Source: Glandiceps talaboti (Eukaryota > Hemichordata > Enteropneusta > Spengelidae). Taken from it: a stretch of DNA of 64,000 nt. The notes beneath the pieces were generated by a model. The model made no database searches. It was not told the origin of the DNA and saw nothing but the letters and a program-made list of their open reading frames with translations. Both the position numbers and the translations under genes were made by a program. The stretch spans positions 7,296,579 through 7,360,578 of the forward strand of contig NC_135568.1 in the NCBI RefSeq assembly GCF_964340395.1, read 5' to 3'. Within the stretch, counting starts at the first letter, position 1; every line of letters begins with the position of its first letter. This document shows positions 35,301-43,700 of the stretch, one piece after another.

Positions 35301-36027
35301 TAAACTTTGAATAAGACGTTGTTGAAAAATTTGGAACAGAAAATACTGACATAATTCAAGTCAATCAATCTATACACATATGCTACATACAACCAAATAT
35401 GGGCACAGAATAGGAAGTCAAAAAATAACTGCAGTAAACATGAAAATATGTGCAAAACAAAGGAACTGGTTACGTGGTTTGTTTGTTAAAAAATGGAATG
35501 GCGTACATGTATTTTACGTACACACTGTAACATGAGCGTCAGGTATGGAATATAAAATCTAACAGTTACTATCTAGAAAATTTATACAAAGTATAAACTC
35601 CTTTTAAAATTCTAAACCTTAGCCATGGTGTTTATCCATAACCTACAGGCTACATTGTTATTGAAACCCCCAAAATAAAGTTACTGCCAAATTTCCTTAG
35701 ACATATCAACGCTTCGTGATCGGCATCGCAGCCATCTACAAACAATTATTTACGAATGTTACTATCATGATAAACAAGCCGACGATTATCTCACAAACAA
35801 TACGTCTCTTATCATCAAAACTTTTTTGTCTACATTGACAAAAAAAAAACCCAGACTAAATTTTCACCGGGCATTCGCAACCTCCTGAAAAATGTGTAAA
35901 ATAACTTACAAGTCCACGGCATGGTTCCCCAAAGAAGGGGTATCTCATCTACCATTTGTAAAGTGTGTTGTAGTCCAATTTTTGTTGTTATAATAAATAG
36001 CAACCAACCCGGAGCATTTGTCCGCAG
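7497..36027 (-). CDS. Egfr: ErbB/EGF-receptor family receptor tyrosine kinase, 28 exons
   Basis: Type I membrane receptor for EGF-like ligands that dimerises, autophosphorylates and recruits Ras/MAPK and PI3K adaptors. Joining 28 minus-strand exons gives 4,566 nt with all phases matching: about 1,521 residues counting from a CTG at 36,027, or 1,497 from the first in-frame ATG at 35,955. Order, with residue numbers from the CTG: signal-like segment 1-35; domain I about 40-205; cysteine-rich domain II about 210-345; domain III about 355-505; cysteine-rich domain IV plus an extra domain V about 508-860; transmembrane about 870-892; kinase about 945-1205; tail to 1521. Seen directly: GSGAFGTV loop (950-957), VAIK lysine 976, HRD Asp 1068, DFG Asp 1086, activation-loop Tyr 1100, threonine gatekeeper 1021. 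HRDLAARN and DFG are intact, so it is EGFR-like rather than a pseudokinase like ErbB3. Family assignment is certain; the symbol means the single invertebrate EGFR type, with orthology untested. The 5' end is the uncertain part. Confidence 0.95.
9391..9507 (-). CDS. Egfr: ErbB exon 27: C-tail
   Basis: Encodes [20 protein letters not shown] then [12 protein letters not shown]. The split codon at its 3' end makes Glu with exon 28, completing an NPEY motif (Tyr 1378) across the junction. EEYIAP is another likely phosphotyrosine site. Acceptor CCCCAG, donor GTATGA. Confidence 0.93.
9983..10160 (-). CDS. Egfr: ErbB exon 26: C-tail
   Basis: Encodes [18 protein letters not shown], then a lysine/serine-rich linker ([18 protein letters not shown]) and FVQAQKNR. 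Acceptor has a T13 run; donor GTAAGT. Phases join both neighbours. The low-complexity tail has no clear vertebrate match, so assignment rests on frame, splice sites and location. Confidence 0.88.
10618..10812 (-). CDS. Egfr: ErbB exon 25: proximal C-tail
   Basis: Encodes [17 protein letters not shown] then [11 protein letters not shown], aligning with the human LPSPTDSNFYRALM...DADEYLIP tail segment. Tyr 1247 corresponds to EGFR Tyr992. The remainder is Gly/Ser-rich and less conserved. Phase 0-0, 65 codons. Confidence 0.95.
10972..11178. repeat. Three-copy 69-bp tandem repeat in an ErbB intron
   Basis: Copies start at 10,972, 11,041 and 11,110 and differ at a few bases. Each carries TTTCTGTATGTACCACAAT. 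The period equals 23 codons, and the array is open on both strands (minus reads [18 protein letters not shown] repeatedly). It lies in the intron between exons 24 and 25, with no splice evidence that it is coding. Confidence 0.9.
11155..11284. repeat. Inverted repeat next to the 69-bp array
   Basis: About 42 bp at 11,155-11,196 (end of the third 69-bp unit) is present inverted at 11,244-11,284, sharing TTTTACACTTGATATG. It could form a hairpin; possibly the end of a small palindromic element. Confidence 0.7.
11459..11556 (-). CDS. Egfr: ErbB exon 24: end of kinase domain
   Basis: Encodes [20 protein letters not shown] then [12 protein letters not shown], matching human [20 protein letters not shown] and [12 protein letters not shown]. 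Acceptor ACACAG, donor GTAAGT. Confidence 0.97.
11898..12120 (-). CDS. Egfr: ErbB exon 23: kinase C-lobe
   Basis: Encodes [40 protein letters not shown] and [18 protein letters not shown]. This is the ErbB ALE (APE-equivalent) and C-lobe, almost colinear with human [20 protein letters not shown]. Leaves at phase 1. Confidence 0.97.
12591..12932 (-). CDS. Egfr: ErbB exon 22: kinase catalytic core
   Basis: Encodes [56 protein letters not shown] and [10 protein letters not shown]. It contains the alpha-C glutamate, a threonine gatekeeper (residue 1021), the HRD and DFG aspartates and the activation-loop tyrosine. The position of human Cys797 is alanine (residue 1028). 342 nt, phase 0-0; donor GTTAGC is off-consensus. 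Confidence 0.97.
13067..13165 (-). CDS. Egfr: ErbB exon 21: kinase VAIK lysine
   Basis: Encodes [19 protein letters not shown] then NKANQELLE. The VAIK lysine (residue 976) anchors ATP. The KANxE...E alpha-C segment continues into the next exon (EAYVM). Phase 0-0, with acceptor ACTAG and donor GTGAGG. Confidence 0.97.
13314..13427 (-). CDS. Egfr: ErbB exon 20: kinase glycine-rich loop
   Basis: Encodes [20 protein letters not shown] then [13 protein letters not shown], nearly identical to human [21 protein letters not shown] and [12 protein letters not shown]. Acceptor is a T10 tract plus AG; donor GTGAGT. Phase 0-0. Confidence 0.97.
13731..13751 (-). CDS. Egfr: ErbB exon 19 (putative): 21-nt juxtamembrane microexon
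   Basis: A 21-nt block flanked by TTTCTGCAG and GTAATA, phase 0-0, encoding AMDTFAE. Splicing it in places Glu directly before PLTPSG, restoring the (V)EPLTPSG signature of ErbB juxtamembranes. Without it the join would read GGADY-PLTPSG. A T-rich tract precedes the acceptor. Its size and phase would allow alternative use. Confidence 0.6.
14236..14309. repeat. (GT)n microsatellite
   Basis: Uninterrupted 74-bp GT run in the intron between exons 18 and 19. Confidence 0.98.
14529..14676 (-). CDS. Egfr: ErbB exon 18: transmembrane helix and start of the juxtamembrane
   Basis: Encodes [20 protein letters not shown] then IVILAWYF, a single-pass helix, followed by the basic stop-transfer [13 protein letters not shown] and LEYGGADY. 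The basic cluster corresponds to the juxtamembrane activation segment of EGFR. It leaves at phase 0 with a GTAGGT donor. Confidence 0.95.
15038..15330 (-). CDS. Egfr: ErbB exon 17: end of domain V
   Basis: Encodes [50 protein letters not shown] and a cysteine-poor stalk (ITAPQTGTR). Acceptor TTGCAG, donor GTGAGT; leaves at phase 2. Confidence 0.93.
15555..15818 (-). CDS. Egfr: ErbB exon 16: domain V furin-like repeats
   Basis: Encodes [35 protein letters not shown] and [12 protein letters not shown], a furin-like repeat series. Phase 0-0, 88 codons. Acceptor TATTTCAG, donor GTAAGT. The NST sequon near its 3' end is a potential N-glycosylation site. Confidence 0.93.
16409..16492 (-). CDS. Egfr: ErbB exon 15: domain V
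   Basis: An 84-nt, phase 0-0 exon encoding [20 protein letters not shown] and GPYAGSR. It could be skipped without changing frame. Acceptor CTTATAG, donor GTAAGA. Recognised from phase, splice sites and cysteine spacing; it has no vertebrate counterpart. Confidence 0.85.
16679..16771. repeat. 25-bp tandem repeat in an ErbB intron
   Basis: Three full units and one partial, unit GATTGGCTGATACATCTTGA plus AATTT, in the intron between exons 14 and 15. Confidence 0.9.
16857..16938 (-). CDS. Egfr: ErbB exon 14: domain IV/V junction
   Basis: An 82-nt exon encoding [20 protein letters not shown] then LDIDSNL. It is near the point where vertebrate EGFR leaves the cysteine-rich region for the transmembrane segment. 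Here the extracellular region continues for more than 200 residues. Acceptor AAATAG, donor GTATGT. Confidence 0.9.
17072..17214 (-). CDS. Egfr: ErbB exon 13: domain IV
   Basis: Encodes [20 protein letters not shown], then [20 protein letters not shown] (human [21 protein letters not shown]...CHLCHPNC). Acceptor CCCCAG, donor GTAAGA; leaves at phase 2. Confidence 0.95.
17418..17445. repeat. (AAAAT)n run beside the exon 12 donor
   Basis: About five AAAAT units ending a few bases from the GTAAGT of exon 12. Confidence 0.9.
17451..17520 (-). CDS. Egfr: ErbB exon 12: domain IV
   Basis: A 70-nt exon encoding [20 protein letters not shown]; it aligns with the ECIQCHPEC segment of human domain IV. 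Acceptor TTTACAG, donor GTAAGT. The AAAAT pentamer run in the next intron sits 6 bp past the donor. Confidence 0.9.
17833..17965 (-). CDS. Egfr: ErbB exon 11: start of domain IV
   Basis: Encodes [34 protein letters not shown] and LLDQG. The CWGPG block aligns with human CHALCSPEGCWGPEPRDC. Acceptor CTATAG, donor GTGAGC. Confidence 0.95.
18112..18311 (-). CDS. Egfr: ErbB exon 10: end of domain III
   Basis: Encodes [16 protein letters not shown] and [20 protein letters not shown], matching human [23 protein letters not shown]. A nearby second AG makes the acceptor ambiguous, but only TAG/AGG fits the phase of exon 9. Donor GTAAGT; leaves at phase 1. Confidence 0.95.
18926..18966. repeat. (ACGC)n microsatellite
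   Basis: Tetranucleotide ACGC run with one ACAC interruption, intron between exons 9 and 10. Confidence 0.95.
19291..19680. repeat. Foldback (palindromic) element in the exon 9-10 intron
   Basis: Arm 19,291-19,462 is matched by the reverse complement of 19,521-19,680 with moderate divergence. Paired landmarks are TTTACAACTGCTGACATG / reverse of GATGTCAGGAGTTGTAAA, CATTACATTTCAT / ATGAAATGTAAT, and ATGGCCTCTTTA / AAAGAGGCCATA. The spacer is about 58 bp. It resembles a foldback or MITE-like element and would form a long imperfect hairpin in pre-mRNA. Confidence 0.8.
20222..20308. repeat. Three-copy imperfect tandem repeat (TTTGGGCCACTGTAAAAC)
   Basis: Units of about 31-36 bp in the exon 9-10 intron. 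Confidence 0.8.
20519..20683 (-). CDS. Egfr: ErbB exon 9: domain III
   Basis: Encodes [20 protein letters not shown] and [13 protein letters not shown] (human ELDILKTVKEITGFLLIQA, FENLEIIRGR). Domain III is the high-affinity ligand-binding L domain. Acceptor TTTCAG, donor GTGAGT. Confidence 0.95.
21131..21257 (-). CDS. Egfr: ErbB exon 8: start of domain III
   Basis: Encodes [20 protein letters not shown] then [20 protein letters not shown], aligning with human [20 protein letters not shown]. It joins exon 7 to make CEGPCPKTCPG. Acceptor TGTGCAG, donor GTAAGT; leaves at phase 2. Confidence 0.95.
21258..26372. other. Largest ErbB intron (exon 7 to exon 8), 5.1 kb
   Basis: No exon, transposon or recognisable ORF seen. 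It lies just downstream of the candidate internal first exon, so it could hold regulatory sequence for either promoter; no motif stands out. Confidence 0.6.
26373..26474 (-). CDS. Egfr: ErbB exon 7: end of domain II (human exon 8 equivalent)
   Basis: Encodes [14 protein letters not shown] then [11 protein letters not shown], aligning with human RNYVVTDHGSCVRAC and KKCEGPCRK. Its 5' border is the same junction at which human exon 8 begins (just after KKCP). Acceptor TTTGTAG, donor GTAAGT. The reading frame stays open across the acceptor into the upstream intron as far as an ATG at 26,520 (see the separate alternative-start entry). Confidence 0.95.
26475..26520 (-). CDS. Candidate alternative first coding segment: AUG plus signal-peptide-like extension of exon 7
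   Basis: Reading minus-strand from 26,520, ATG GCC begins [15 protein letters not shown] and continues in the receptor frame across the exon 7 acceptor into [10 protein letters not shown]. It has a short polar start with a lysine and then a hydrophobic core. The AUG context is G at -3 and G at +4, and an in-frame TAA lies 15 nt upstream, so this is the natural start of that frame. The product would lack domain I and most of domain II. Caution: polypyrimidine tracts tend to read as Phe/Leu/Val. The exon 2 acceptor also reads hydrophobic in frame ([10 protein letters not shown]), but without an AUG. Real isoform or coincidence is not decided by sequence alone. Confidence 0.35.
26600..26665 (-). 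promoter_or_regulatory. Candidate internal promoter: TATA-like box between two CRE-like 10-mers
   Basis: The 10-mer CAATGACGTT (AACGTCATTG on the gene strand, a TGACGT CRE/ATF core) occurs at 26,619-26,628 and again at 26,650-26,659. Between them, gene-strand TATATGA lies at 26,645-26,639, about 120 bp upstream of the ATG at 26,520. This spacing would suit a start site near 26,610 and a 5'UTR of about 90 nt. Motif evidence only. Confidence 0.25.
27802..27943 (-). CDS. Egfr: ErbB exon 6: domain II dimerisation arm
   Basis: Encodes [19 protein letters not shown], then [19 protein letters not shown] and CVKKCP. This is the dimerisation-arm segment (human YNPTTYQMDVNPEGKYSFG). The arm tyrosine of the TTYQ motif is phenylalanine here. 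It leaves at phase 1 with a GTAAGA donor. Confidence 0.95.
29159..29277 (-). CDS. Egfr: ErbB exon 5: domain II furin-like repeats
   Basis: Encodes [16 protein letters not shown] and [14 protein letters not shown], aligning with human LTKIICAQQCSGRCRG and DCCHNQCAAGCTGP. Acceptor CCATAG, donor GTACGT; leaves at phase 0. Confidence 0.95.
29624..29695 (-). CDS. Egfr: ErbB exon 4: start of cysteine-rich domain II
   Basis: A 72-nt exon encoding [20 protein letters not shown], equivalent to the CxxCxxxCxxxxCWGxGxxxC repeat of human EGFR. Enters and leaves at phase 1, with acceptor CTATCAG and donor GTAAGT. Confidence 0.95.
30024..30161 (-). CDS. Egfr: ErbB exon 3: end of domain I
   Basis: Encodes [19 protein letters not shown] then VEWTDIL, matching the EILHGAV...LCNVESIQW block of human EGFR. 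It ends ACA T before GTAAGT, giving Cys with the next exon. Acceptor CTTTACAG. Confidence 0.95.
30267..30314. promoter_or_regulatory. Paired CTCF-like motifs (CACTAGAGGGCGCT / CACTAGAGGGCACT)
   Basis: Two near-identical 14-mers, at 30,267-30,280 and 30,301-30,314, resemble the bilaterian CTCF core. Related sites lie at 6,888-6,900 (AGAGGGCGCTGTA) and, on the minus strand, 33,214-33,229 (CACTGGGGGCGCTG). Motif resemblance only. Confidence 0.25.
30966..31307 (-). CDS. Egfr: ErbB exon 2: domain I (first L domain)
   Basis: Encodes CKGTNSRLS, then the leucine-rich beta-helix of L domain I with [25 protein letters not shown] and GLKELQ, all landmarks of ErbB domain I (human DLSFLKTIQEVAGYV, GLKELPM). 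The acceptor is TTGCAG and the donor AAAG/GTAAG. It enters at phase 1 and leaves at phase 1. Domain I contributes half of the ligand-binding surface. Confidence 0.95.
31308..35909. other. First ErbB intron (exon 1 to exon 2), 4.6 kb
   Basis: No coding exon recognised. It holds the (GTAT)n microsatellite and, near 32,214, the string TACAGTCAGACCTCC, which resembles a pogo/Tigger-type transposon end, but no matching inverted end was found. Confidence 0.5.
34257..34334. repeat. (GTAT)n microsatellite
   Basis: About 19 perfect GTAT units in the intron between exons 1 and 2. Confidence 0.98.
35910..36027 (-). CDS. Egfr: ErbB exon 1 (putative): N-terminus with hydrophobic segment, no in-frame AUG ahead of it
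   Basis: This exon ends ACT T followed by a strong GTAAGT donor. Phase 1 is exactly what exon 2 requires, giving Phe-Cys-Lys-Gly across the junction (EGFR has VCQG). In frame it encodes [20 protein letters not shown], a signal-peptide-like stretch, but the upstream in-frame codon is a stop (TAA, 36,048-36,046) and the first in-frame ATG (35,955) lies after the hydrophobic segment. Two out-of-frame ATGs at 36,046 and 36,019 precede that ATG. Either translation starts at a non-AUG codon such as CTG 36,027, or an upstream exon splices in, or this copy carries a change. Exon identity rests on phase, donor strength and position only. Confidence 0.45.
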
Positions 36028-39000
36028 TTTGTAATGATTGATGCATTACCAACAGAAATTTTTCACCACTCGTTCAATTTGTATATGAATACAAATCGAG
36101 GCATGTATTCATTCTTTCGCTAGTTTATTATGAACTGAAAATCAAAATATGAATACACACACCAGTGTGGCTAAGTTGTCAATAAACATAATGAATTGGA
36201 GCAAACGCATGATTCAACATGTTCTTTTTCTCATTTTTTTATTCATCATCGGGGACGAGAATTAAAACAAGTCCTGACTTGAAAAAAAAAATTTCATATC
36301 CAGGGGCTCGAGAACAATTTACAATCTAGGACATTAAATATCCAAATTATTTATGGTAAAAATTAACAAAGTATGAAATATGTCAAATGTTTTCCTAAAA
36401 AGTAAAACAGCAAGAAACTGACGTACAGCACACTTAAGATGTTTGTATGCTTGCCCTTACTATATATTGAATTTCATATTTTTTATTCAATACTTGCAAA
36501 AACTGTTCATATTTTTTTTTTCATCCAATATTTAAATAATAATACCAGTATTTGACACCTGTTAAAGAATGGACGATGTGTCAAACTATTGAATTCAATC
36601 TATCAATCAAAAATTATTGAAACAAAAGGTGTTATTTGTGAAAATAATAAAAACTATTCTGAATTATGGTACTGTCTTCAGTGACAAAATATTGAAAAGA
36701 ATTCCAGAACTATTAATTTGTGAACAATAATACCTTATCTAACTTTTGAGATTAGCCAAATTTTTTTATCAAACTTAAAACAAAAAGTCACAAAGGGATA
36801 AAAACAAAGGTTTCTAGTATGTAAATATGTTTCTGTATTCGTTGTACAATATGATGTGTACACAAAATATATGCTTTATTTACTATATATGAACAGGTGT
36901 CACTTCAGTATTTTTTAAAAATTCACACGTCAAAGTTGACATCACACAGTGCTTACTCTGTTTTCTTCCATACAGTAATAAAGTATCAGTATACCCAAAA
37001 TGAAGCCAAAAAAACCATCAATAGAAACAGAAAAATTGGATGAAAATGCAAAAAAAAGTTTGGAGATATTCAGACAATTCGTACAGTATATCTTAGTAAT
37101 ATGTTGGCACTCTTGTTATTAAATTTGGGAAACCTAAAGGGTCAGTATCCATACTTTTATACTTTTTCTCAGTGACTTAGGGTGCATGCAGCTATCAAAG
37201 TTTTGTTAACTTACCACCCATCACAACAAGTGTTATTTTAATAACTTAGGGAGTCTTATGTTGGGTACAAATATCAAAATTATGATAACCTAGGGTTACT
37301 TACTCATTAAGTTTGATAATCTAAGCTTCGAATACACATTATTACTACAACATTAGATTTCAATTTGCTTGAAATTAGTTTTTTATACAGGTTTAGCCAT
37401 TTCAGTACACGTTTTGTACTATATTGACATACACTTCGGGGACATCCTTTGAATTTGGTTAAAATTTAAAAAAAAAATAGCAATACATCAATGTCGTTTT
37501 TTTTAATACCCCTTGGGTTTTCGACGTTCAGAGTATGTCATTCCTGATTTTAATTTGAATAGTTACATCAACACTCATCATTCTCATTAAAAGTTATATT
37601 TTAACCGCAACACATACACATAAGAAATATGTTCAGTGCATTTACATGTACATGTATATATAAATTGTACTTGTACTAAAACAAAGAGCTAGCCACCTAA
37701 TCCATCATTTTGCCTACTAAGTGATGAGGTTAAGAAGTATACACTGTTGCTAACCAACCCATAGTGTGTTATCAGTGACAACTCCACAAGGAATGATGTT
37801 GCCGTATGTTCCCAGTAATTTTGATCACAATTTGATTTTCTGATGTCTGTTTCATCGCAATCTGTCATAATTTTACGTAGTGACATTATTTTTGATGCAA
37901 AATCACTGAAGCGCCATAAATCTGCATTTGGTGATCAAACTGCTGATACATAATATGTCATTATCACTTTCACTGATGAGTTGTGATGCCTCTGAGAAAC
38001 GACTTCCATGTGACGTATCTCGACATCCCAAGACAGCAAGTTATCTATCTTAGTATCTAACACCTATCTATTTCGTCTCTTTTAACTAATCTAGGCAATC
38101 ACTCACTTCTTACAAGTAGGTCAAAAATCATCAACACGTACAGAAAGAAAACGACCACCTACAGTCAAAAAAACAGACATAACATGAAATTTTGAATAAC
38201 GATACATATCAGTCACATAGCCAAAACATTTGTGAAATTTAAACTGTAATTAGTGATAATAATCTTGCATAAAAATGAGAGCACATATTTTTTCAATGTA
38301 CCATACTTCCACTAGTGACAATACTGTAACATGTACTCCCATTCTTTTTACAGTGATAACATCAGTTTCATCACCTCAATGTAATAAATCTCAATTAAAA
38401 TACAAAATCAGTCGAGTGTCCAGTGGGAAATGAAATTACTATTCCTGTAATCCTTCAGGAATTAAACAGCCCATGAAACAACAGTGGAATGACGAACATT
38501 TGCACTTTAATCATTGCAGTCAAACGAGTGTGATTAGAATTGAGTACATACGTGTGGATTTCACTTCTGATGAGTTCGATGAAATAGATCTAAATTCTTA
38601 CAATGGAGAACAGCTAGTCAAGTCATTTTTTCCACTAAGCTTAATTCTGACAAAGTTTCCATTTAAGGCGAAATATATTTCATACCCCAAATTCAGCAAA
38701 AATTGACTAAAAGTGTTTAAAATGTGATCATAAACAAATGCAGTTGTATAGATTTAACTTCTGATGGGTTAGACTTAGAGCATGTAACAACGACTCGTCA
38801 GACCATATTCCCACTATTCAACAAAACTTCTGTTTAAGGCATAAATAAATTGAATCTACAAAAACTTTGCACAAATTTTATAGAGGTACTCCCTCCCAAA
38901 TCTGTAACACCATATTTAGATTAATTCCCTTTGTTATTCCATTTAAAACTATACTTATTGTAGGATTAAGTGACATGATACTTTTACATTTTGAAACCAT

Positions 39001-40324
39001 TACTTGACTCATTCTATGACAAGAAGAGAGTGTTTTTATTACATATGTACCAGAGATTACTTGCACAATGCATGTGCATACTAGTGGTATTTTCGTTGTA
39101 GTGCAATACTGAAAACATTATTGCATACCTGCATGCAAATGAGTACTGCTGCAGACAACACTGTAAGCACTCATGCAAATACCCCAAATATGCACATTTG
39201 CACTCGCACACCATTCATTTCTGTCATTGGTTCTCATCAGAGTCACATTTCATGCTCATAGTGACCCATAATAGCTGTTACACCCAAACGACCTTATGAT
39301 AAGCAGTACATATCATGACCTGCACCTTTCCATTGTTATGGGTCGACCTGAAAAGAGGTGATACTATTCTAGCAGGGCACCAGATACGATACAAACATAT
39401 TAGAAACTTAACCGAAAGTAGACAACTACATGTAAATCATCAATGTGTCATTCTCCTGTTTCATACAGTATAACACCTCAAGATGTAATACTGCAGCTTT
39501 TAACCGCAGCTGAAGAAGACAACCTCTTCTCTCTACCCATTAACAAACTCAGAACCTTGTCATGAACAAATGATGACTTCGACTATTACTGCTTTTAAGT
39601 ATTGTTCTCTTGTCAATCCATAACTCTACACAGTTAAAATGTTGAAAGATATCGGATGAACAAAACCTTCCATAATGGTACGTTTTTAAATCACAAACTT
39701 CTTTCAAGTCTATAACATGTTTTACATTAACAACACTAATGGCAGCTGTCAACCTTGAAATGAAACCTTTTGATATATAGCAGCCAATATTGACTTCCAA
39801 GTCATTATCTTAAGTCATAATATTCACTTTAAATGTAAAAGCTGCATTAAACAAGTCATATTATTTAGCAAACATGTCAAAATTGGTTTTATAAATTAAT
39901 ATTTATCACACCCAGGGGCCCTTTTTTCCTTCATATTTGTAAACCCTAGATGTGGTATTCATTGTACCAATCATACTGTGCATGTAGTGACAAGTAACTC
40001 CATAAAATGCTATATTTCAGAACAATGGGCTATCAATGCTTTTAATACATGTTTAATGTACCATAAACTTTTGGCATATTTCATATTTCATATAAATTAC
40101 TGTTGTTGACAACTTTTTCATGTTCTGTCCATTTTTCTGAAAATTTCATTAGCTATTTAATATTAAAATAGTGTTGATGGAGTTTAAGGTATGATTAACT
40201 GTTCTGGATTCTTTGTATCTCATTCACCATACTGTCACTCCAACCTATTCTATCCAACCCATCACCCATAAATAACCAAAAATTCTTCATTTATCCCTCC
40301 TTATAGTATGCCATCCTTTAGACA

Positions 40325-40705
40325 GTTCATCCATCCATTGATCTTTCTGTCTATCTATCTATCTATCTGTCTATCCATCCATCCATCAATCCATCAATCT
40401 GTCCATTTGACCATGATGCCCTTCAAAGCCAGCCAGCCATCCATCCATCCACCCACCCACTCACATGTGCACAAACATGCACACACGTATGCACATATAC
40501 ACATACAGATCCATCCACCAACCAACCAACTAACCCACCCACATAGCAAATGCATGCATCCATCCATCTATCCATCTATCTATCTATCTATCGATCTATC
40601 TACATTTTGTATCCATCCATCAAGCCATCTGTCTGCCTGGATATTCATTCACCAGTCTCCCCATTTCATCCATACATTGGTCCATTCATACAATAACAGG
40701 TACAT
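40325..40705. repeat. CATC/TATC-rich degenerate tetranucleotide array
   Basis: Mixed CCAT, CTAT and CCAC tetranucleotides over about 380 bp. It produces a long spurious open frame rich in His, Pro, Ile and Ser. Confidence 0.9.
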
Positions 40706-43700
40706 GTATCCGTATGCTCTTTTTCTAATTTTCACTACAGATGACCAAGGACATTTCATATATTTGACAAACAAGTCATCAGTATCATTTGAACCGAGAC
40801 ATATTTTAGCAGCTCAATAGTAAAGCTTCCACTATAGTAAGTTTTCAATAGAGGCCATCCTATTGTAATATGACATCTATGAATATCATTAAGTGCTACC
40901 CCAGCTATGTATCTTCTGACAGGAAGTAAACACGTTATTAACTACACAAGTGAAAGTGAATCAACACCTTTAGCTATGAACCCCATCCTTTCTCCTTTGC
41001 TGTGTTTGCCTACTTCCAACGGCAAGATCGCCAAATGGATTTCGCAAAAAACTATCCCTTACATTACCTCAAGAGAAGACATTAACCCTGAACATCTACA
41101 ACAATATTTCCTTTCAATAATTTCATCTAATCAATAGTATTTTGATATCCGTGACAACAGAACAGTAGTTGGTGAACGCAATCAAATAACATAGAGTTTG
41201 ATCCCCTCAAGACGTCAATACTGCGTTGATTCACTTATGACTGACTTCCTGTCAGCTTGTACATAGTTTTAATAGATTTAATATTCCTTTGGGCTGATAT
41301 GGCAATTTTACGTTTATGCCTTGTGAATCTTAATGGAGATGGCATTCAAAAAGTGAAACTATAATTTTCTATCTCACCCACTCGCAATTTTCTTACATGT
41401 TACGTCATCATGTTGATCAATTGACACCTACTTTACATCCCCACATCGCAATCACATGATATGTACTGTTTTGTAAGATGTTGCACGACCACGTTCAAAA
41501 TTATCACCTTTTGTTTCGATTTTCACATTCTCGATACACTGAATCACGATTTTACACTTGAACTTCAATTGTATCAACTATAAGGATCTACTTTGGTGAA
41601 AAGAATCTACTACAATATCAGATTAAAACAATACTATTTCAGATGAGTTAACATTTCCCAAGGAAAAACCTTCTGTTTCTGATGAAATAACATTTTCCTA
41701 AGACAAGCTTTTTTCACATAAACACATACGCAACGGACAATTTTCAACTTAAAATTTCATGCATTCTCTTATTGAACCAGGTCTTAGATTTATACTACTA
41801 AAAATGATAGATTTTCAAATATTGCGCAGAACATGATTTTGCAAAAAATGAAGATATTTTCCAAATTTGTGTAATACTTTCAAGTTCCAATGTATAAGAA
41901 TTTTTTTGAAATATGGAATAAGCACAGATAAAATATGATGATTTTTGTGCATTTTTGCGTTATAATCAAATCACCGAGCTCAATGCAATCAAATTCAGTC
42001 CATCTGAGCAGATACGTTTTATCCAATCAGTGATCAACATTGTAATTATATTCATCTGACGAGTTACATTTTAACCAATCAGCAATAAGCAATTATATGA
42101 CAATATCAGTGAAATGTCTGTGTACCAAGATAATTAATTTATTAATATGTGAATGTAAACAACGATACCTGGCAACATAAGATGTCATTTAGTGAATTTA
42201 ATTAAACATGAAATGATTTCTCCTCAGCTGGTGGCCGTTTACTTTGCACAATACAAAATATGTATTGATTGAAATAGGCTAATAGGCAGGAGGTGTACTT
42301 GTTTTCCGGTTAATAGGGGATTTTATCGATTTACATTTATTTGATCATACTCTTGACTTTTACCCTGTTGCTGCAAATATCTTTTCGGAGGTCAAGACCT
42401 TTCTAAAAATTCAGAACCCTGGTAACAGGTGTAACCGGGTAAAATTTAAACTCGGCATTTTGGGACCCCTGGCAATATAGAAGTGGAAGCTGTGTGCGGT
42501 AAGTTAATTTTTTTGCCAAATTTTACAGAAATCTGGTAACAGAGAGGAACAATCTGGTAAAATTTACTATTTTGGGTCTTTTTTTTAAGATTTTAGTTTT
42601 GCAGTTTAAGTAACATCAAAGAAAAAAAAAGTGTGTTTCGATAATGCCCAATTTCAAAACAGGGTGGGTAGGTAGGGAATTTTTCATTTTTTTATTTATT
42701 TATTTTTATTTTTGGTCTGTTTCAGGTTGTTACAACGTTAGTGGATGCCAACAGAGATTTCTCATCGTTGTGTTTGTACTTTCCGTATGATATGCAAATG
42801 ACATTGTGTGCTACATTGTATTCTGCCATGTTGTTTTGATCACAAGACGATAATGTCATCAAATCTCACTATTTCTCTTACGACTTTGCAAAAAATTTTT
42901 AATTTTTTAATTTTTTAAGATTACCTTAAAAAAGTTTAGGATTAGCAGTGAAAAACTAGGTTGGGTTAGGTTATCGGAACAAACAATTTGTACGGCCTAA
43001 AGGGAAATTTTATAAAATGTTAAAGATTTATGGTTTTTCTTAAGTATTTTACAACTGCAGTATCACAAGATGGGCAATCTAAGAGAATTCTGAAAGATTC
43101 ACACGTCATATTTTCGTATTTTGTAAATGTACCTAAATATGTGGTAATGCCTTTCTATAATATTACTGCTGCTATATACAAGTGGTTTAATTAGTATCGA
43201 AAAGAAAGAAATGATTTTGTGTCTCTTAATGTGGTATGAATAGTCGCACTGATCAAAGCTGACGTATTTGCAGTCAATTTACAGAACGCAGCCCGAAGCA
43301 AGGCCACCGATCCAATCACATGCACGTCTCTGCAAGGTCATTATACTAAATATGAAATATGTAGCTATAATTCTCACGTTCATTCACAGTTTTCGTATTA
43401 TAACTTGCCTGTCCTAACAATATTCAAGGTTAATAAATGTATTCAACTTGTCAATCATCTTTATTTCTTTGTAAAGCTGTGGTATGTATATTATATCTAC
43501 ATATTATATCTAGGTGTGTTTCCTGAGAGCTTTCTGACCAAGTTCCATTCAAAAGTGACACTTAACGGTGTAGGAAACAGTCAATTTTACCAGACTTTAG
43601 TACTATCTCAAACACTAACACAAACATTTGGATATCTAAACTGAAATAAAAATACTTTTTCTCCAAACTAAGCGCAAACGAAATACTGTTCTTAAATATC

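Noticed and set aside
40308-40820. 170-codon plus-strand open frame
   Set aside because: Made of CATC/TATC tetranucleotide repeats; residues are His/Pro/Ile/Ser runs with no domain.
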